Shown here: positions 20,020-29,340 of the stretch, piece after piece
Layout of the letters: each line of letters starts with the position of its first letter
How positions within the stretch are numbered: position 1 is the first letter of the stretch
From: Melioribacteraceae bacterium
GTDB lineage: Bacteria > Bacteroidota > Ignavibacteria > Ignavibacteriales > Melioribacteraceae
Direction: 5' to 3'
Length of the DNA stretch: 64,000 nt
Assembly (NCBI GenBank): GCA_027030245.1
Contig: JALVFE010000040.1
Span: 62,001-126,000 of the forward strand
Notes under the pieces: generated by a model
Told to the model about the DNA's origin: nothing
The model's input: only the letters and a program-made list of their open reading frames with translations
The model's database searches: none
Program-made: the position numbers and the translations under genes

Positions 20020-22398
20020 TTACTTTATAATGGCAACAACGCTAACTGTTTTCTTGTTCGATTCAACAATAATATTACCTTCTATTTTTTTTCCGTCAAT
20101 TTCCAATTCTACTTTACCCGATGTTAACTTGTGCGGGTTGTTCACTGTAATACTATATTCCGTACCACGATAAAGCCTCTTAACTGTAAAATGCTCCCAA
20201 TCTGAAGGAATATGAGGATCAATTATTAATCCCTCTTTGCTTGCACGAATTCCAAGAATCCAATCGACAATAATTTTTTGATACCACGCAGCAGAACCGG
20301 TATACCACGTCCATCCTCCCATACCATAATTCGGTGAATCCGGACCATCTACATTTCCAGCTAAGACAAAAGGCTCCGCTAAATATTCTTCAGCATTAAT
20401 ACCAGAATAAATCGGGTTCATTCTTTTACATACTTCATTCGCCATTTTATCTTCTCCAAGTTTGGCAAAAGCCCATATCGACCAAGTAGAAGCATGTGAA
20501 TAAACACCACCATTTTCTCTTCTACCAGCAGCATAACGTGTAAGATAGCCAATGAATTTATCCGGTTTAGTGTATGCCGGTTGTAACAGCAGACAACCAT
20601 TTTTACTTAACAATTCTGATACAACAGAATTCATTGCAACCTTTATTCTGTTAGAATCGGAAATTTCACTTATTACTGCCCATGTTTGTGGATTTAAATA
20701 TATTTTACCTTCACGCGATTCTTTACTTCCTATTTTTTCCCCGGAATCTTTAGTAGCCCTTAAAAACCATTCTCCATCCCAAGAATATTTATTAAATGCA
20801 GATTTCAATTCCCTCGCCTTTTTATTATAAAATGAATAACATGAATCTTCACCTATTTTAGAGCAAATATCTGCAAAGTCATTTAGAATCTTATAGAGAA
20901 ATTCGGCTAGCCAAATCGATTCCCCTTTCATTTCAAGTCCTACAGCACTCATTCCATCATTCCAATCTCCTGCACCTATTAATGGTAAACCTCTCTTACT
21001 AAACCTTTTTAATACTTTGTTAATTGCTAACCTACAATGCTCGAGTATTGAGGCTTTATTCTCTTTTTCATCATAAAATGGTTCTTCCTCGTTCAATATT
21101 TCGTAATCATTTGTTTCCATTATATATTGAATTACTACAAAAGGAAGCCATAATAAATCGTCAGTCATATTTGTAGCAAGACCGGTTTCGGTAATCGGAT
21201 GCCACCAGTGCAGAACTTCACCGTTAGAGAACTGATGACGTGCATGAAGTTTAATTTGCTTTTTTGTTAATGCCGGATCAATCGGAAGAAATACAAGACT
21301 ATCTTGTAGCTGATCGCGAAAACCAAATGCGCCACTTTGTTGATAATATGCTGTTCTTCCCCACAATCTCCCGGAGATTGCTTGATAACGTGACCAAATA
21401 TTAACTATATAATTTAATGCTTCGTCAGGTGTGTTAATTACAAGTGTGTTGAGAATAGAATTCCATTTATTTCTAACATTTCTAAAAGATCTATCGATAG
21501 CATCAAATGTATTAAATTTTTCAAGAGTTTTTATAATTTCTTTTTTTGATTTTTTCAATCCCAAAAAAAAGTTTAATCTCTCAGTCTTTTTCGGATTGAT
21601 AATTAAATCAATTTGAAGTGAAGAAATAGAATCGTTAAAGCTTCCGGTATTCTTACCCAGTTCGCCTTTTAATACGGCTTTGGGTCTTTCCAGACTTCCA
21701 TATTTACCAATAAAATTTTCTTTATCTCCTTCAAACGAAGAAATTAATTTGCTACAAGTAAAAAAACCAATGTATTCATATTCAATATTCCAATGCCCTC
21801 TTTCACCAAGTGGGATATCCCATAGCCTTTTAGTTGCTAATAAACCATTTATCTCTTTATCGTATTTTGTTTCCAGAAATTGTTTATGAAATTCCCTATG
21901 AAAATCGGAAGAAGAACCAAGTACCCACTCAAAATACGTAAATATCGATAAGTTTATAAAATCAGACCTATTATTTGTAATTTTGACATCCCAAATTTCA
22001 ATTGTTTCATTGAACGGAACGAACAAGATTAACTCAACTTTTATCCCCTTAAATTCCGTGTGAAATTTAGCGTAACCTGTTCCATATCTGCATTCATATT
22101 TATCTAGATCTACTTTAACAGGTTGCCATGTAGGACTCCATATTTCACCAGTATCGTTATCTTTTATATATATGTATTTGCCCCAATCATCCTTTATCAA
22201 ATCTTGGTGCCATCTGGTTATTCTATTAAACTCAGAGTGTTCCAACCAACTGAATCCACCACCGGTTTGGGAAACAACCATTCCGTATTGTCCATTTGAA
22301 ATAACATTAATCCATGGTTTCGGTGTTAAAGGAGTTTTAATTACAAATTCTTTTCCACCCTTTTCGAAATAACCGTATTTAGTTTCAAATTTTTTCAT
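20020..22398 (-). CDS. GH94 inverting beta-glucan oligosaccharide phosphorylase
   Basis: A 792-residue cytoplasmic enzyme (no signal peptide). N-terminal beta-sandwich (TPKPWINVISNGQYGMVVSQ, about 26-45; GGGFSW) and a helical-barrel catalytic domain with GAGDWNDGM at about 475-483; Asp 478 aligns with the general acid of cellobiose phosphorylase. FRDQLQDSL (about 360-368) and HWWHPITETGLATNMTDDLLW (written in part; about 397-417) are further family blocks. The HWW...G...T...DDLLW pattern recalls GH94 domains acting on beta-1,2-glucans more than cellobiose phosphorylase proper, but this comparison is from memory. GH94 enzymes split beta-glucosides with phosphate, yielding alpha-glucose 1-phosphate and saving ATP. 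Its place between surface GH144 enzymes and importers fits degradation of imported sophoro-oligosaccharides. Confidence 0.88.
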   Translation of the reverse strand: MKKFETKYGYFEKGGKEFVIKTPLTPKPWINVISNGQYGMVVSQTGGGFSWLEHSEFNRITRWHQDLIKDDWGKYIYIKDNDTGEIWSPTWQPVKVDLDKYECRYGTGYAKFHTEFKGIKVELILFVPFNETIEIWDVKITNNRSDFINLSIFTYFEWVLGSSSDFHREFHKQFLETKYDKEINGLLATKRLWDIPLGERGHWNIEYEYIGFFTCSKLISSFEGDKENFIGKYGSLERPKAVLKGELGKNTGSFNDSISSLQIDLIINPKKTERLNFFLGLKKSKKEIIKTLEKFNTFDAIDRSFRNVRNKWNSILNTLVINTPDEALNYIVNIWSRYQAISGRLWGRTAYYQQSGAFGFRDQLQDSLVFLPIDPALTKKQIKLHARHQFSNGEVLHWWHPITETGLATNMTDDLLWLPFVVIQYIMETNDYEILNEEEPFYDEKENKASILEHCRLAINKVLKRFSKRGLPLIGAGDWNDGMSAVGLEMKGESIWLAEFLYKILNDFADICSKIGEDSCYSFYNKKARELKSAFNKYSWDGEWFLRATKDSGEKIGSKESREGKIYLNPQTWAVISEISDSNRIKVAMNSVVSELLSKNGCLLLQPAYTKPDKFIGYLTRYAAGRRENGGVYSHASTWSIWAFAKLGEDKMANEVCKRMNPIYSGINAEEYLAEPFVLAGNVDGPDSPNYGMGGWTWYTGSAAWYQKIIVDWILGIRASKEGLIIDPHIPSDWEHFTVKRLYRGTEYSITVNNPHKLTSGKVELEIDGKKIEGNIIVESNKKTVSVVAIIK

Positions 22399-22426
22399 AA
22401 AATTAGATAATTGATAATTAAATATT

Positions 22427-23437
22427 TTAGAAACCGACTTCGATTGACATTTTATGAATTCCCTTTAATCTTCCAAAGTCGGAATATGAGTAATCAACTT
22501 TCATAGGTATGAAATCAGTGAGATAATAAAGCAAACCTACTCCCGCTGTTATTCCTTCTTCAGAATCAATCTTGAATAAAGACTTATAACCCGCCCGAAG
22601 AAAAACTGTTTTTTTAAATGAATATTCAAATCCTAAATTCACGTATTCGTTATAGTCATTCGGATGAACCGCATCACCGCTAATTATAATACTATTATAT
22701 CTATTATTTAATAACTGATAAGATAATCCTACTCTAAAAGATAGAGGTAAATCCCAACTATCCATTTTTATTTCGGAAAATATCTTATCGCTATTTCCGT
22801 GTTTACTTGGATCAAAGGAATAGTAGATAAAGTTATCGTCACCTTCATATTTAATTTCAGAACCAATGTTGGTAATTGACATACCTAGAGAAAGTCCCTT
22901 CACCGGAGTTAAGTAAAAAAGCCCTATATCTAAGGCAAAAGCAGAAGCATCCATGTGCCAAATACTTTGTAAAATATATTTAAACGTAAAACCAATACTA
23001 AATTCATTTGTTAGATTAAACGCGTAAGAAAGTCCCAATGCAATATCAGAAGCGGAAAAATATTCTCCCGTACCTTCTTGATAAAACTCGTTTGTTACTT
23101 TCATATCGTTCATCGATAATGCTGTATAGCTTAGCGCTAAGGCATGCCCACTTAAAAGTTTAATAACGATGCCGGCAAAATCATGGGATGTTTCAGCTAA
23201 CCAATACGTGTGATTAAATAAAACGGAATTATTTTCAAGTCTGGAAATTACACCGGGATTCCAATAAATAGCTGCCGGATCATCAGATATTGCAACAAAA
23301 GCATTTCCCATACCTCCTGCTCTAGCACCAACGCCAATTTTCAAAAACTGCCCGGCACTACTTCCGGCATACGTTTGAGGAAATAGATTCTCAGAAAATC
23401 CTACAATAATAAGCATTAGTACAACAGTAATTCTCAT
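22427..23437 (-). CDS. PorV/UPF0164-family outer-membrane beta-barrel protein (sugar-locus copy)
   Basis: A 336-residue outer-membrane protein with signal peptide (about 1-20) and the family N-terminus SAGQFLKIGVGARAGGMG, then NAFVAISDDPAAIYWNPG. The rest is a series of amphipathic strands, ending in a hydrophobic-alternating terminal strand (MSIEVGF). PorV in Bacteroidota is the T9SS outer-membrane component that collects secreted substrates from the translocon; the wider family also includes FadL-like barrels of unknown role. It sits 12 bp after the large Asp-repeat protein and 28 bp before GH94. A paralogue is encoded at 56886-57872 in the second surface locus, so the pairing with a TonB-dependent receptor is recurrent. 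Confidence 0.85.
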   Translation of the reverse strand: MRITVVLMLIIVGFSENLFPQTYAGSSAGQFLKIGVGARAGGMGNAFVAISDDPAAIYWNPGVISRLENNSVLFNHTYWLAETSHDFAGIVIKLLSGHALALSYTALSMNDMKVTNEFYQEGTGEYFSASDIALGLSYAFNLTNEFSIGFTFKYILQSIWHMDASAFALDIGLFYLTPVKGLSLGMSITNIGSEIKYEGDDNFIYYSFDPSKHGNSDKIFSEIKMDSWDLPLSFRVGLSYQLLNNRYNSIIISGDAVHPNDYNEYVNLGFEYSFKKTVFLRAGYKSLFKIDSEEGITAGVGLLYYLTDFIPMKVDYSYSDFGRLKGIHKMSIEVGF

Positions 23438-23449
23438 TATTATTTCCGA

Positions 23450-26400
23450 TTATTTTAAAATCGCGAACTTACCAATTTTTTCTCCGATACCTGGTGCTTC
23501 TAAGTGATAGATATAAACACCAGGAGCTACGTCTAACCCTTTTTTCGATTTTAGATCCCAATAAGTTTTCCCGTCGAGTAGGTTTGACTCGTGATATAAT
23601 GTTCTAACGTGATCACCACTCATCGTATAAATTCTTATAACAGCTTTGGCAGGTAAATGTGTAAAATATATACGCCTCTCTCCCCGACCAGAAATTGTTA
23701 AGCGTTGAGGTTCCCACCGTGCAGCGCCAACATACGGATTAGGTACTACCGTAACTTTATTTAAATCATTTTTTGCTTTTTGGTAATCCGTTTTCTGTTT
23801 ATTTGTATAAAATGAATACTTATCCAAAGAAGTGAATGGTGTTTTAATTTTCAAATATGCAATATCGCCGGCGACCGGATTAATTATATTCTCATCGGTA
23901 GGAGCAACTAAAGAAAATTTCCAAATCCTTTTCCATGAGCCTTCAATTTCTTTCCAGATTTCAAAATAATCTCCGACTGTCAATTTATGATCCATATTAT
24001 CTTGAGGTTCCCATAAATAATATTTAACTTTTTTGTTATTGTAGATATCCCATACTTGAAAATTTGTTTCATCTCTGTATCCATATAACCAAGACGAATC
24101 CGGTTGACCAACACGCACTTCATAACTTACGGGATATTCATTACTCACTTCCTGGACATCATATAACTTTTTCCCAAGAATAATTGCGTTACAATTTCCT
24201 TTAACCCAACCCGAATTACTATAATCAAATTGTATACTATCATCAATTACAAATAATCTAATCCCATCAAACAATTCATTAAAATCTTCTCCATTCGTAT
24301 AAAATGATTTATTAATTACCAGGATGGTATCATCATTTGCAATTTCGAAAACTGAGTAAGCCGTTGAATCCATTTCAGAATTATCAAACACAATTAAGTA
24401 TTCTTTATTACCCACCAAATTAGGATTAACTACTTCAGTAAATACCTTTCCGGTTGCATTGCCGGTAATATGGTAAACAGTATCAAGCCCTTGCGGAGCA
24501 ACATACCCAGCCGTAACGGTTCCCGGAGTAACTTCTACCGTATTAACATCAAGGGTAATATTACCAGCTAAATCTCTAACTATGACTTTTGTACATTCAG
24601 AAGGATATAATCCAATATTAGCATTTCCTCTATCATAAGAAACCACTGCATAATAATATGTTTGTCCGTTTATAACATTAGTATCAACCCAAGAATGTTT
24701 TAATCCTTTATTATCTCCCAAATAAAATTTAGTACCTTGATAATCCAGATTAAAGAATCCCTTAATGTCGTTAACTATATCGAATTGGGCTACCGGTTTG
24801 AAGAACGTATTATCACCATAACCATTAGTAATTGTGTATGCATCCAAAAAACCCGGATCTGTACTACGGTAAATTCTGTAACCTTCAAAATCATATTCTT
24901 TTAAAAATGAATCATATGACTGTTCCGCTTTCGAATCCCAATACAGCATAACCTTTCCATCACCAGCAACAGCATTAACTTTCGGTTTTAATGGCGGGGA
25001 GGCAAATCGATAATTATTATCATAAATTTCTTGTACAACTTTTTTATTCCGGACAATATCATTGAGATCGTTACCAAAAACCAACCCGAGCGAAAATCTT
25101 TCTGTTGCTCCTGCCGGTAGAATAAAGGGACCTGATCCAAATAGAAATGCTATATTTCCATTTTGTAAATCAGTATCGAAATGACTATATGAAATTCTTT
25201 CCCAAATCCTGTCATCTTCACGAAAAGTTACTCCGGAGCCTATAAAAAATACATCGAACGCAGTTAGTCCGATCTGATCGGATTCATTAATATCCGTTTT
25301 ATCAATTGCCGGTTCTCCAGGTTGATGAGTATCGATCAGTCCATATTTATTAATAGGACCATCCGGCATTCCCGGTACCGTTCCGGGAGGCTGCCATCCC
25401 GATGTTGGTTCCCCATCACCTTCACCAAAATCGCCAGTTCCAGCTAATCCATCTAAACCAACATCATCAATTGCAGGGTCCCAATTATTATTGTTATCAA
25501 TTCCATCAGCTCTCGATTCATCTATAAGCTCATCAATAAGTCCATCATTGTCATTATCAATTCCATCCGTATATTTCATTCCAATATTTAATAATGTTTC
25601 ATCAATAATTCCATTTCCATTATCATCAATTCCGTTGCCTGCAACTTCCCCAACAATCATATCTTCAGTAATAACCGGATTTGAATCTTCGCCATCCCCG
25701 TCATCATCAATAAAGTTATTAGGATTGCCAGGACTTTCAAGGAACGCATATCCGGCATAACCAGTAGGACTCCACCCCCCTTCACCAACTCCATCGTGAT
25801 CCCAACTATATGTAATATTATTTTCCTTTTCAAATGATGCATAGTCGTCATTCGAATCGAATTGTCCTCCCACTCCACAATCTACATACATACCAAAAAT
25901 CATCTCGTTATAATTATAAGTACCTTCGTTCGTAATCTCATAATGCCAAAAAATCAGATCTTCGGATAATACATTAGACCATTGAAATCCTCTAACAGCA
26001 ACACTAACTCCCAGACCTCTTCGCGAATGGTCAGTTGAATCAGGATAAAATTCGTGACCGTCATCGGAATTATCATCCATTACAAAATAACTTTCTTGAT
26101 CTGCGTTTGTTCTTTTACCAAAATATCCGTCCCAAAATCCATTCCATGTATCATCTTTACCCGGCCAACTTGCCGGCCAGGTAATTGGTTTATCGCTCAT
26201 TGCAATTGAAGATTGATTTGGATTAAAATATCCTGGTCTTGGTTGAAACCCTCTTTCTACACCAAGTGGAGAAATATCCATGTTTTCACGGTAACCTGCT
26301 TCAACCATTCTGATAACTTTTCCATTAATATCTTTCACTTGAGCTGCAACAATAGGGGTAATTCCATCCATATAAGAATGTTTTGAACCTTTCGGCCATA

Positions 26401-26590
26401 CTCCTGAGGGTTCACGCCCCCACCAAGCCACTTCCCCGAAATTGTAAAACAAAGTTTCAACCAAATTACCGTTATGTATCGCTTCTTTACGATATTTTCT
26501 ATCACCTCTTTTTTCTTCCGGAACATGTATTTGTGCTGTGATCTTAATTGAGATCATAATCAGCAAAAAAACAAACATCCTGTACTTCAT
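23450..26590 (-). CDS. Large secreted surface protein with Asp-rich calcium-type repeats and FlgD/T9SS-like C-terminus
   Basis: A 1046-residue protein with a signal peptide (about 1-19, ending ITAQ). The middle (about 285-390) is packed with short D/N/G-rich units (DDDGDGEDSN, GIDDNGNGIIDE, GIDNDNDGLIDE, GIDNNNN) resembling calcium-binding thrombospondin type 3 repeats. A fibronectin III-like segment (about 545-650) contains KVMLYWDSKAEQSYD and EGYRIYRSTDPGF. The end (about 950-1046) has VVPNPYVGAARWEP and an FlgD-like Ig fold (VIRIYTMSGDHVRTLYHE), closing GVYIYHL...KIGKFAILK, related to T9SS sorting domains. No enzymatic motif is recognised. It lies between receptor (9 bp) and PorV (12 bp) genes, where Bacteroidetes would have SusD; a surface glycan-binding or receptor-partner role is inferred. 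Confidence 0.75.
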   Translation of the reverse strand: MKYRMFVFLLIMISIKITAQIHVPEEKRGDRKYRKEAIHNGNLVETLFYNFGEVAWWGREPSGVWPKGSKHSYMDGITPIVAAQVKDINGKVIRMVEAGYRENMDISPLGVERGFQPRPGYFNPNQSSIAMSDKPITWPASWPGKDDTWNGFWDGYFGKRTNADQESYFVMDDNSDDGHEFYPDSTDHSRRGLGVSVAVRGFQWSNVLSEDLIFWHYEITNEGTYNYNEMIFGMYVDCGVGGQFDSNDDYASFEKENNITYSWDHDGVGEGGWSPTGYAGYAFLESPGNPNNFIDDDGDGEDSNPVITEDMIVGEVAGNGIDDNGNGIIDETLLNIGMKYTDGIDNDNDGLIDELIDESRADGIDNNNNWDPAIDDVGLDGLAGTGDFGEGDGEPTSGWQPPGTVPGMPDGPINKYGLIDTHQPGEPAIDKTDINESDQIGLTAFDVFFIGSGVTFREDDRIWERISYSHFDTDLQNGNIAFLFGSGPFILPAGATERFSLGLVFGNDLNDIVRNKKVVQEIYDNNYRFASPPLKPKVNAVAGDGKVMLYWDSKAEQSYDSFLKEYDFEGYRIYRSTDPGFLDAYTITNGYGDNTFFKPVAQFDIVNDIKGFFNLDYQGTKFYLGDNKGLKHSWVDTNVINGQTYYYAVVSYDRGNANIGLYPSECTKVIVRDLAGNITLDVNTVEVTPGTVTAGYVAPQGLDTVYHITGNATGKVFTEVVNPNLVGNKEYLIVFDNSEMDSTAYSVFEIANDDTILVINKSFYTNGEDFNELFDGIRLFVIDDSIQFDYSNSGWVKGNCNAIILGKKLYDVQEVSNEYPVSYEVRVGQPDSSWLYGYRDETNFQVWDIYNNKKVKYYLWEPQDNMDHKLTVGDYFEIWKEIEGSWKRIWKFSLVAPTDENIINPVAGDIAYLKIKTPFTSLDKYSFYTNKQKTDYQKAKNDLNKVTVVPNPYVGAARWEPQRLTISGRGERRIYFTHLPAKAVIRIYTMSGDHVRTLYHESNLLDGKTYWDLKSKKGLDVAPGVYIYHLEAPGIGEKIGKFAILK

Positions 26591-26599
26591 ACTAATACC

Positions 26600-29260
26600 T
26601 TACTTGTAATTAAGTTCTATATTCAAACCTATAATTATTCTTCTCGGTTCGGAATAAAAAGTAGGATTCGTTAAAAATTCCGTTAATGTATTGGGACCTT
26701 GCTTCTCAGGTGTATACTGGCTTATTAATGAATAACTAGCTCTTCCCGTATCATTGTAAACTTTAATTTCATTACGTGTATCAAACAAATTGTAAATTTT
26801 TATAAACAAAATTAATTTCTGATTTAGAAAGCTAAATATTTTATCAAACTGAAAATCCACATTAACTTTGCTAGGCATTCTTCCACTGTTTTCGAAACTT
26901 GATTGAATAGATTGATTTTCAGGAGTATATGGGAAACCGGATTCGTACTTTGCAATTACTCCAATGTTATAATAATTAGGTTTGGTATAGAAAAGAGCAA
27001 AATTTAATGTGTGCCTTTGATCCCAATCAACCGGCACAACTTGTATGTTCGGTTGTTTTGGGGGCTCAGATTGGGATTTGTTGAATGCATCATTTGGGTC
27101 GGAAGCATTCGATTCCGAAGACTGGTATGTATAGTCAAGCGAAACGGATAATGGTTCTTTCAAAGATGCGCGCTTAAAAACCGAAATTGTTATTCCCTTT
27201 GCTTTTCCATAATCGCGGTTCACATATTTAGCATATCTATCGCCACCAATCTTTGTATTTATTATTTCCGTGCCTAACAAATTAGAAATATCCTTGTAAA
27301 AACCGGTTGCTTCTATACCTAAAATATTAAATATCTTATAATGTATTCCTAATTCATATGAAATCGTAGATTCGGCTTTCAGATTAGCATTACCCATTAA
27401 AGTATATAACCCTCCGGGACCTACTTTAAAGTTAGGATTATAATACAAATATTTATAATCGGGTATTCTAAAGAAATGGCCGTAACTAAAATGGATTGTT
27501 CCATCAGCTGAAATAGGGAATGCCAAGCCTATTCTCGGACTTAACTGCATTTGCTTATCGGCTGGAACTTTTTCCGATTTCTCGGGATCGGCTTCATCAA
27601 CCGGCACAACACCCTTCGAATCAAAATAGTCGTATCTTAAACCTGCATTTATTATTACGCTTTTATATTCAATTTTATCCTGAATGTAAAAAGCCATACT
27701 TACAGGTTTATAATTAAACGTCCCTTCGTTTATAAATCTATTGAAACTAAATATAGGTGTTTCGTTTTTATACCTTGCGGTTTGATTTGAAATATCAATA
27801 TTTTCATTTCTATACTCAAAACCTGTTTTAAATTCGTTGTGTTTATCGATTTGTGAAAGAAAGTCGAGTTTAATGATATTGGTTAGAGTAGTTCTTTCAT
27901 CGTGCACCATATCTGTTCCGCCGGTATAAAAACTGTAGTTTGTTAATTGTCTTAATAACTCAGGATTAGCATACCTGTGATCATTAGGGTCTTCATAAAC
28001 AAATTTTTTATTGGTTGAATATGCTAACGAATATTTTAAGGTAAGTAAAGATGAAGATGAAAAAATATAAGATAATTTTAAGATGTTATTAACCGCATCT
28101 TTAAAATTACGAGGTAACCCATCCGGATTATATTTAAAAAGATGATTGTAATTTTGCCAGACTGATTTATCCCATAACATAAAGTTTGAAACCTTGATAT
28201 TATTACTCAGTGCAAAACTCAATTTTGCCTGAGCATTGTAGAATAATTGGTTATTCAAAGATACAATTTCATTATCACCTGTAGCCTGAATAAAATAATC
28301 GGAACCAATTACATACGAACTATCCGTAGTATTAAATTTTCTTTGTCCATACAGCCATCCTTCTGTTTCGTATCTTCGAAATCCTAAATTATAATTAATA
28401 TTATTACCGAAAACTTTAATAGGTCCGCTTAAATTTACTTTCACATCATTAATTGAAAGTGGTTTTACTTCTTTAATGTTCAAATAAATATTTTCATCTG
28501 AACAAACATAGTCACCAAAATATAAACCTATTTTTCCTTTAAAATTACTACTGCTTTCCTTTGTAATTACATCAATGATTCCGGACATTGCTTGACCATA
28601 TTCAGCATTAAAAACACCGCTTAATACTTTTACTTCATCCATAAATTGAACATCAACATCAGCAGCACGGGTACCCGAAAAATTATCTTTGACCGAAATC
28701 CCATCGATTAAATAACCAACCTCTGAAGAACGACTTCCTCTAATATGAATATTCCCGTATGCATCAAGAACCACACCTGCTTTTTGTTTAACAATATCAT
28801 TTAAATTTTCAATGGGAAGACTGGAAATTTCCTTTGCCGTAACAGTCAATTCACTGGAGGTTAAGTCCATTTTGATTATAGGTTCTTCGGCCGTTACAAT
28901 AACTTCTTCCTTCAATTCTTCCGAATGTGTTTCCATTTCGATATTAAGAGTAGTGGTTTTTCCGGATGACACATAAACATTTCTAAAAATTACTTTTCTG
29001 TATCCGATCATCGAGGCAACAACTTGGTAAGTTCCCGGACTCAAATTCAGAATTACAAAGTAACCTTCCTCGTCAGATGCCGCACCTATATTTTTTTCAG
29101 GTATGTAAATATTAACACCAAATAATGCTTCACCGGTGTTTTTATCTCTAACAGTGCCAGCAATTTTTCCTGTCTGTTGCGCATTCGTACTTTGTAAAAC
29201 AATAAACGCAAACAAAAAGAAGAAAACCACGGGTAAGATGTTTTTAATCTTCAAGAGCAT
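26600..29260 (-). CDS. TonB-dependent outer-membrane receptor with carboxypeptidase-regulatory-like domain (sugar locus)
   Basis: About 886 residues from the ATG at 29260. Signal peptide (ending STNAQ), then a carboxypeptidase D regulatory-like domain (GKIAGTVRDKNTGEALFGVN, DEEGYFVILNLSPGTY), the plug (GVVLDAYGNIHIRGSRS, GYLIDGISVKD, VFNAEYGQAMSGIIDVITKE) and a 22-strand-type barrel ending in an aromatic strand. It would import oligosaccharides through the outer membrane using TonB energy, as SusC does. An upstream in-frame TTG at 29290 exists but falls inside a strong hairpin, so the ATG just before MLLKIKNILPVVFFF is preferred. No SusD homologue follows; the next genes are the Asp-repeat protein and PorV-like barrel. 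Confidence 0.9.
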   Translation of the reverse strand: MLLKIKNILPVVFFFLFAFIVLQSTNAQQTGKIAGTVRDKNTGEALFGVNIYIPEKNIGAASDEEGYFVILNLSPGTYQVVASMIGYRKVIFRNVYVSSGKTTTLNIEMETHSEELKEEVIVTAEEPIIKMDLTSSELTVTAKEISSLPIENLNDIVKQKAGVVLDAYGNIHIRGSRSSEVGYLIDGISVKDNFSGTRAADVDVQFMDEVKVLSGVFNAEYGQAMSGIIDVITKESSSNFKGKIGLYFGDYVCSDENIYLNIKEVKPLSINDVKVNLSGPIKVFGNNINYNLGFRRYETEGWLYGQRKFNTTDSSYVIGSDYFIQATGDNEIVSLNNQLFYNAQAKLSFALSNNIKVSNFMLWDKSVWQNYNHLFKYNPDGLPRNFKDAVNNILKLSYIFSSSSLLTLKYSLAYSTNKKFVYEDPNDHRYANPELLRQLTNYSFYTGGTDMVHDERTTLTNIIKLDFLSQIDKHNEFKTGFEYRNENIDISNQTARYKNETPIFSFNRFINEGTFNYKPVSMAFYIQDKIEYKSVIINAGLRYDYFDSKGVVPVDEADPEKSEKVPADKQMQLSPRIGLAFPISADGTIHFSYGHFFRIPDYKYLYYNPNFKVGPGGLYTLMGNANLKAESTISYELGIHYKIFNILGIEATGFYKDISNLLGTEIINTKIGGDRYAKYVNRDYGKAKGITISVFKRASLKEPLSVSLDYTYQSSESNASDPNDAFNKSQSEPPKQPNIQVVPVDWDQRHTLNFALFYTKPNYYNIGVIAKYESGFPYTPENQSIQSSFENSGRMPSKVNVDFQFDKIFSFLNQKLILFIKIYNLFDTRNEIKVYNDTGRASYSLISQYTPEKQGPNTLTEFLTNPTFYSEPRRIIIGLNIELNYK

Positions 29261-29278
29261 ATCATCTTTTAATTTTAA

Positions 29279-29321
29279 CCGTTCCCACAATTATTTCACA
29301 ATTTCTATTTTGTGGGAACGG
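29279..29321 (-). promoter_or_regulatory. Stem-loop between the CBM9 gene and the TonB receptor gene
   Basis: A perfect 12-bp inverted repeat: CCGTTCCCACAA at 29279-29290 pairs with TTGTGGGAACGG at 29310-29321, with a 19-nt loop. It lies in the 80 bp between the CBM9-type stop (29341) and the receptor ATG (29260). On the minus strand no T-run follows, so it is not a classical terminator. It could stabilise the 3' end of the upstream message, or modulate receptor translation. Confidence 0.6.
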
Positions 29322-29340
29322 CACGTTATTTATAAGGAGC

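Noticed and set aside
22427-29260. SusD homologue near the receptor
   Set aside because: None of the neighbouring proteins shows a SusD lipoprotein signal or TPR-like helical content; the PorV-like gene is a beta-barrel protein.
29261-29290. TTG start of the TonB receptor at 29290
   Set aside because: It lies in the stem of a 12-bp hairpin and gives a charged leader ahead of a normal signal peptide that starts at ATG 29260.
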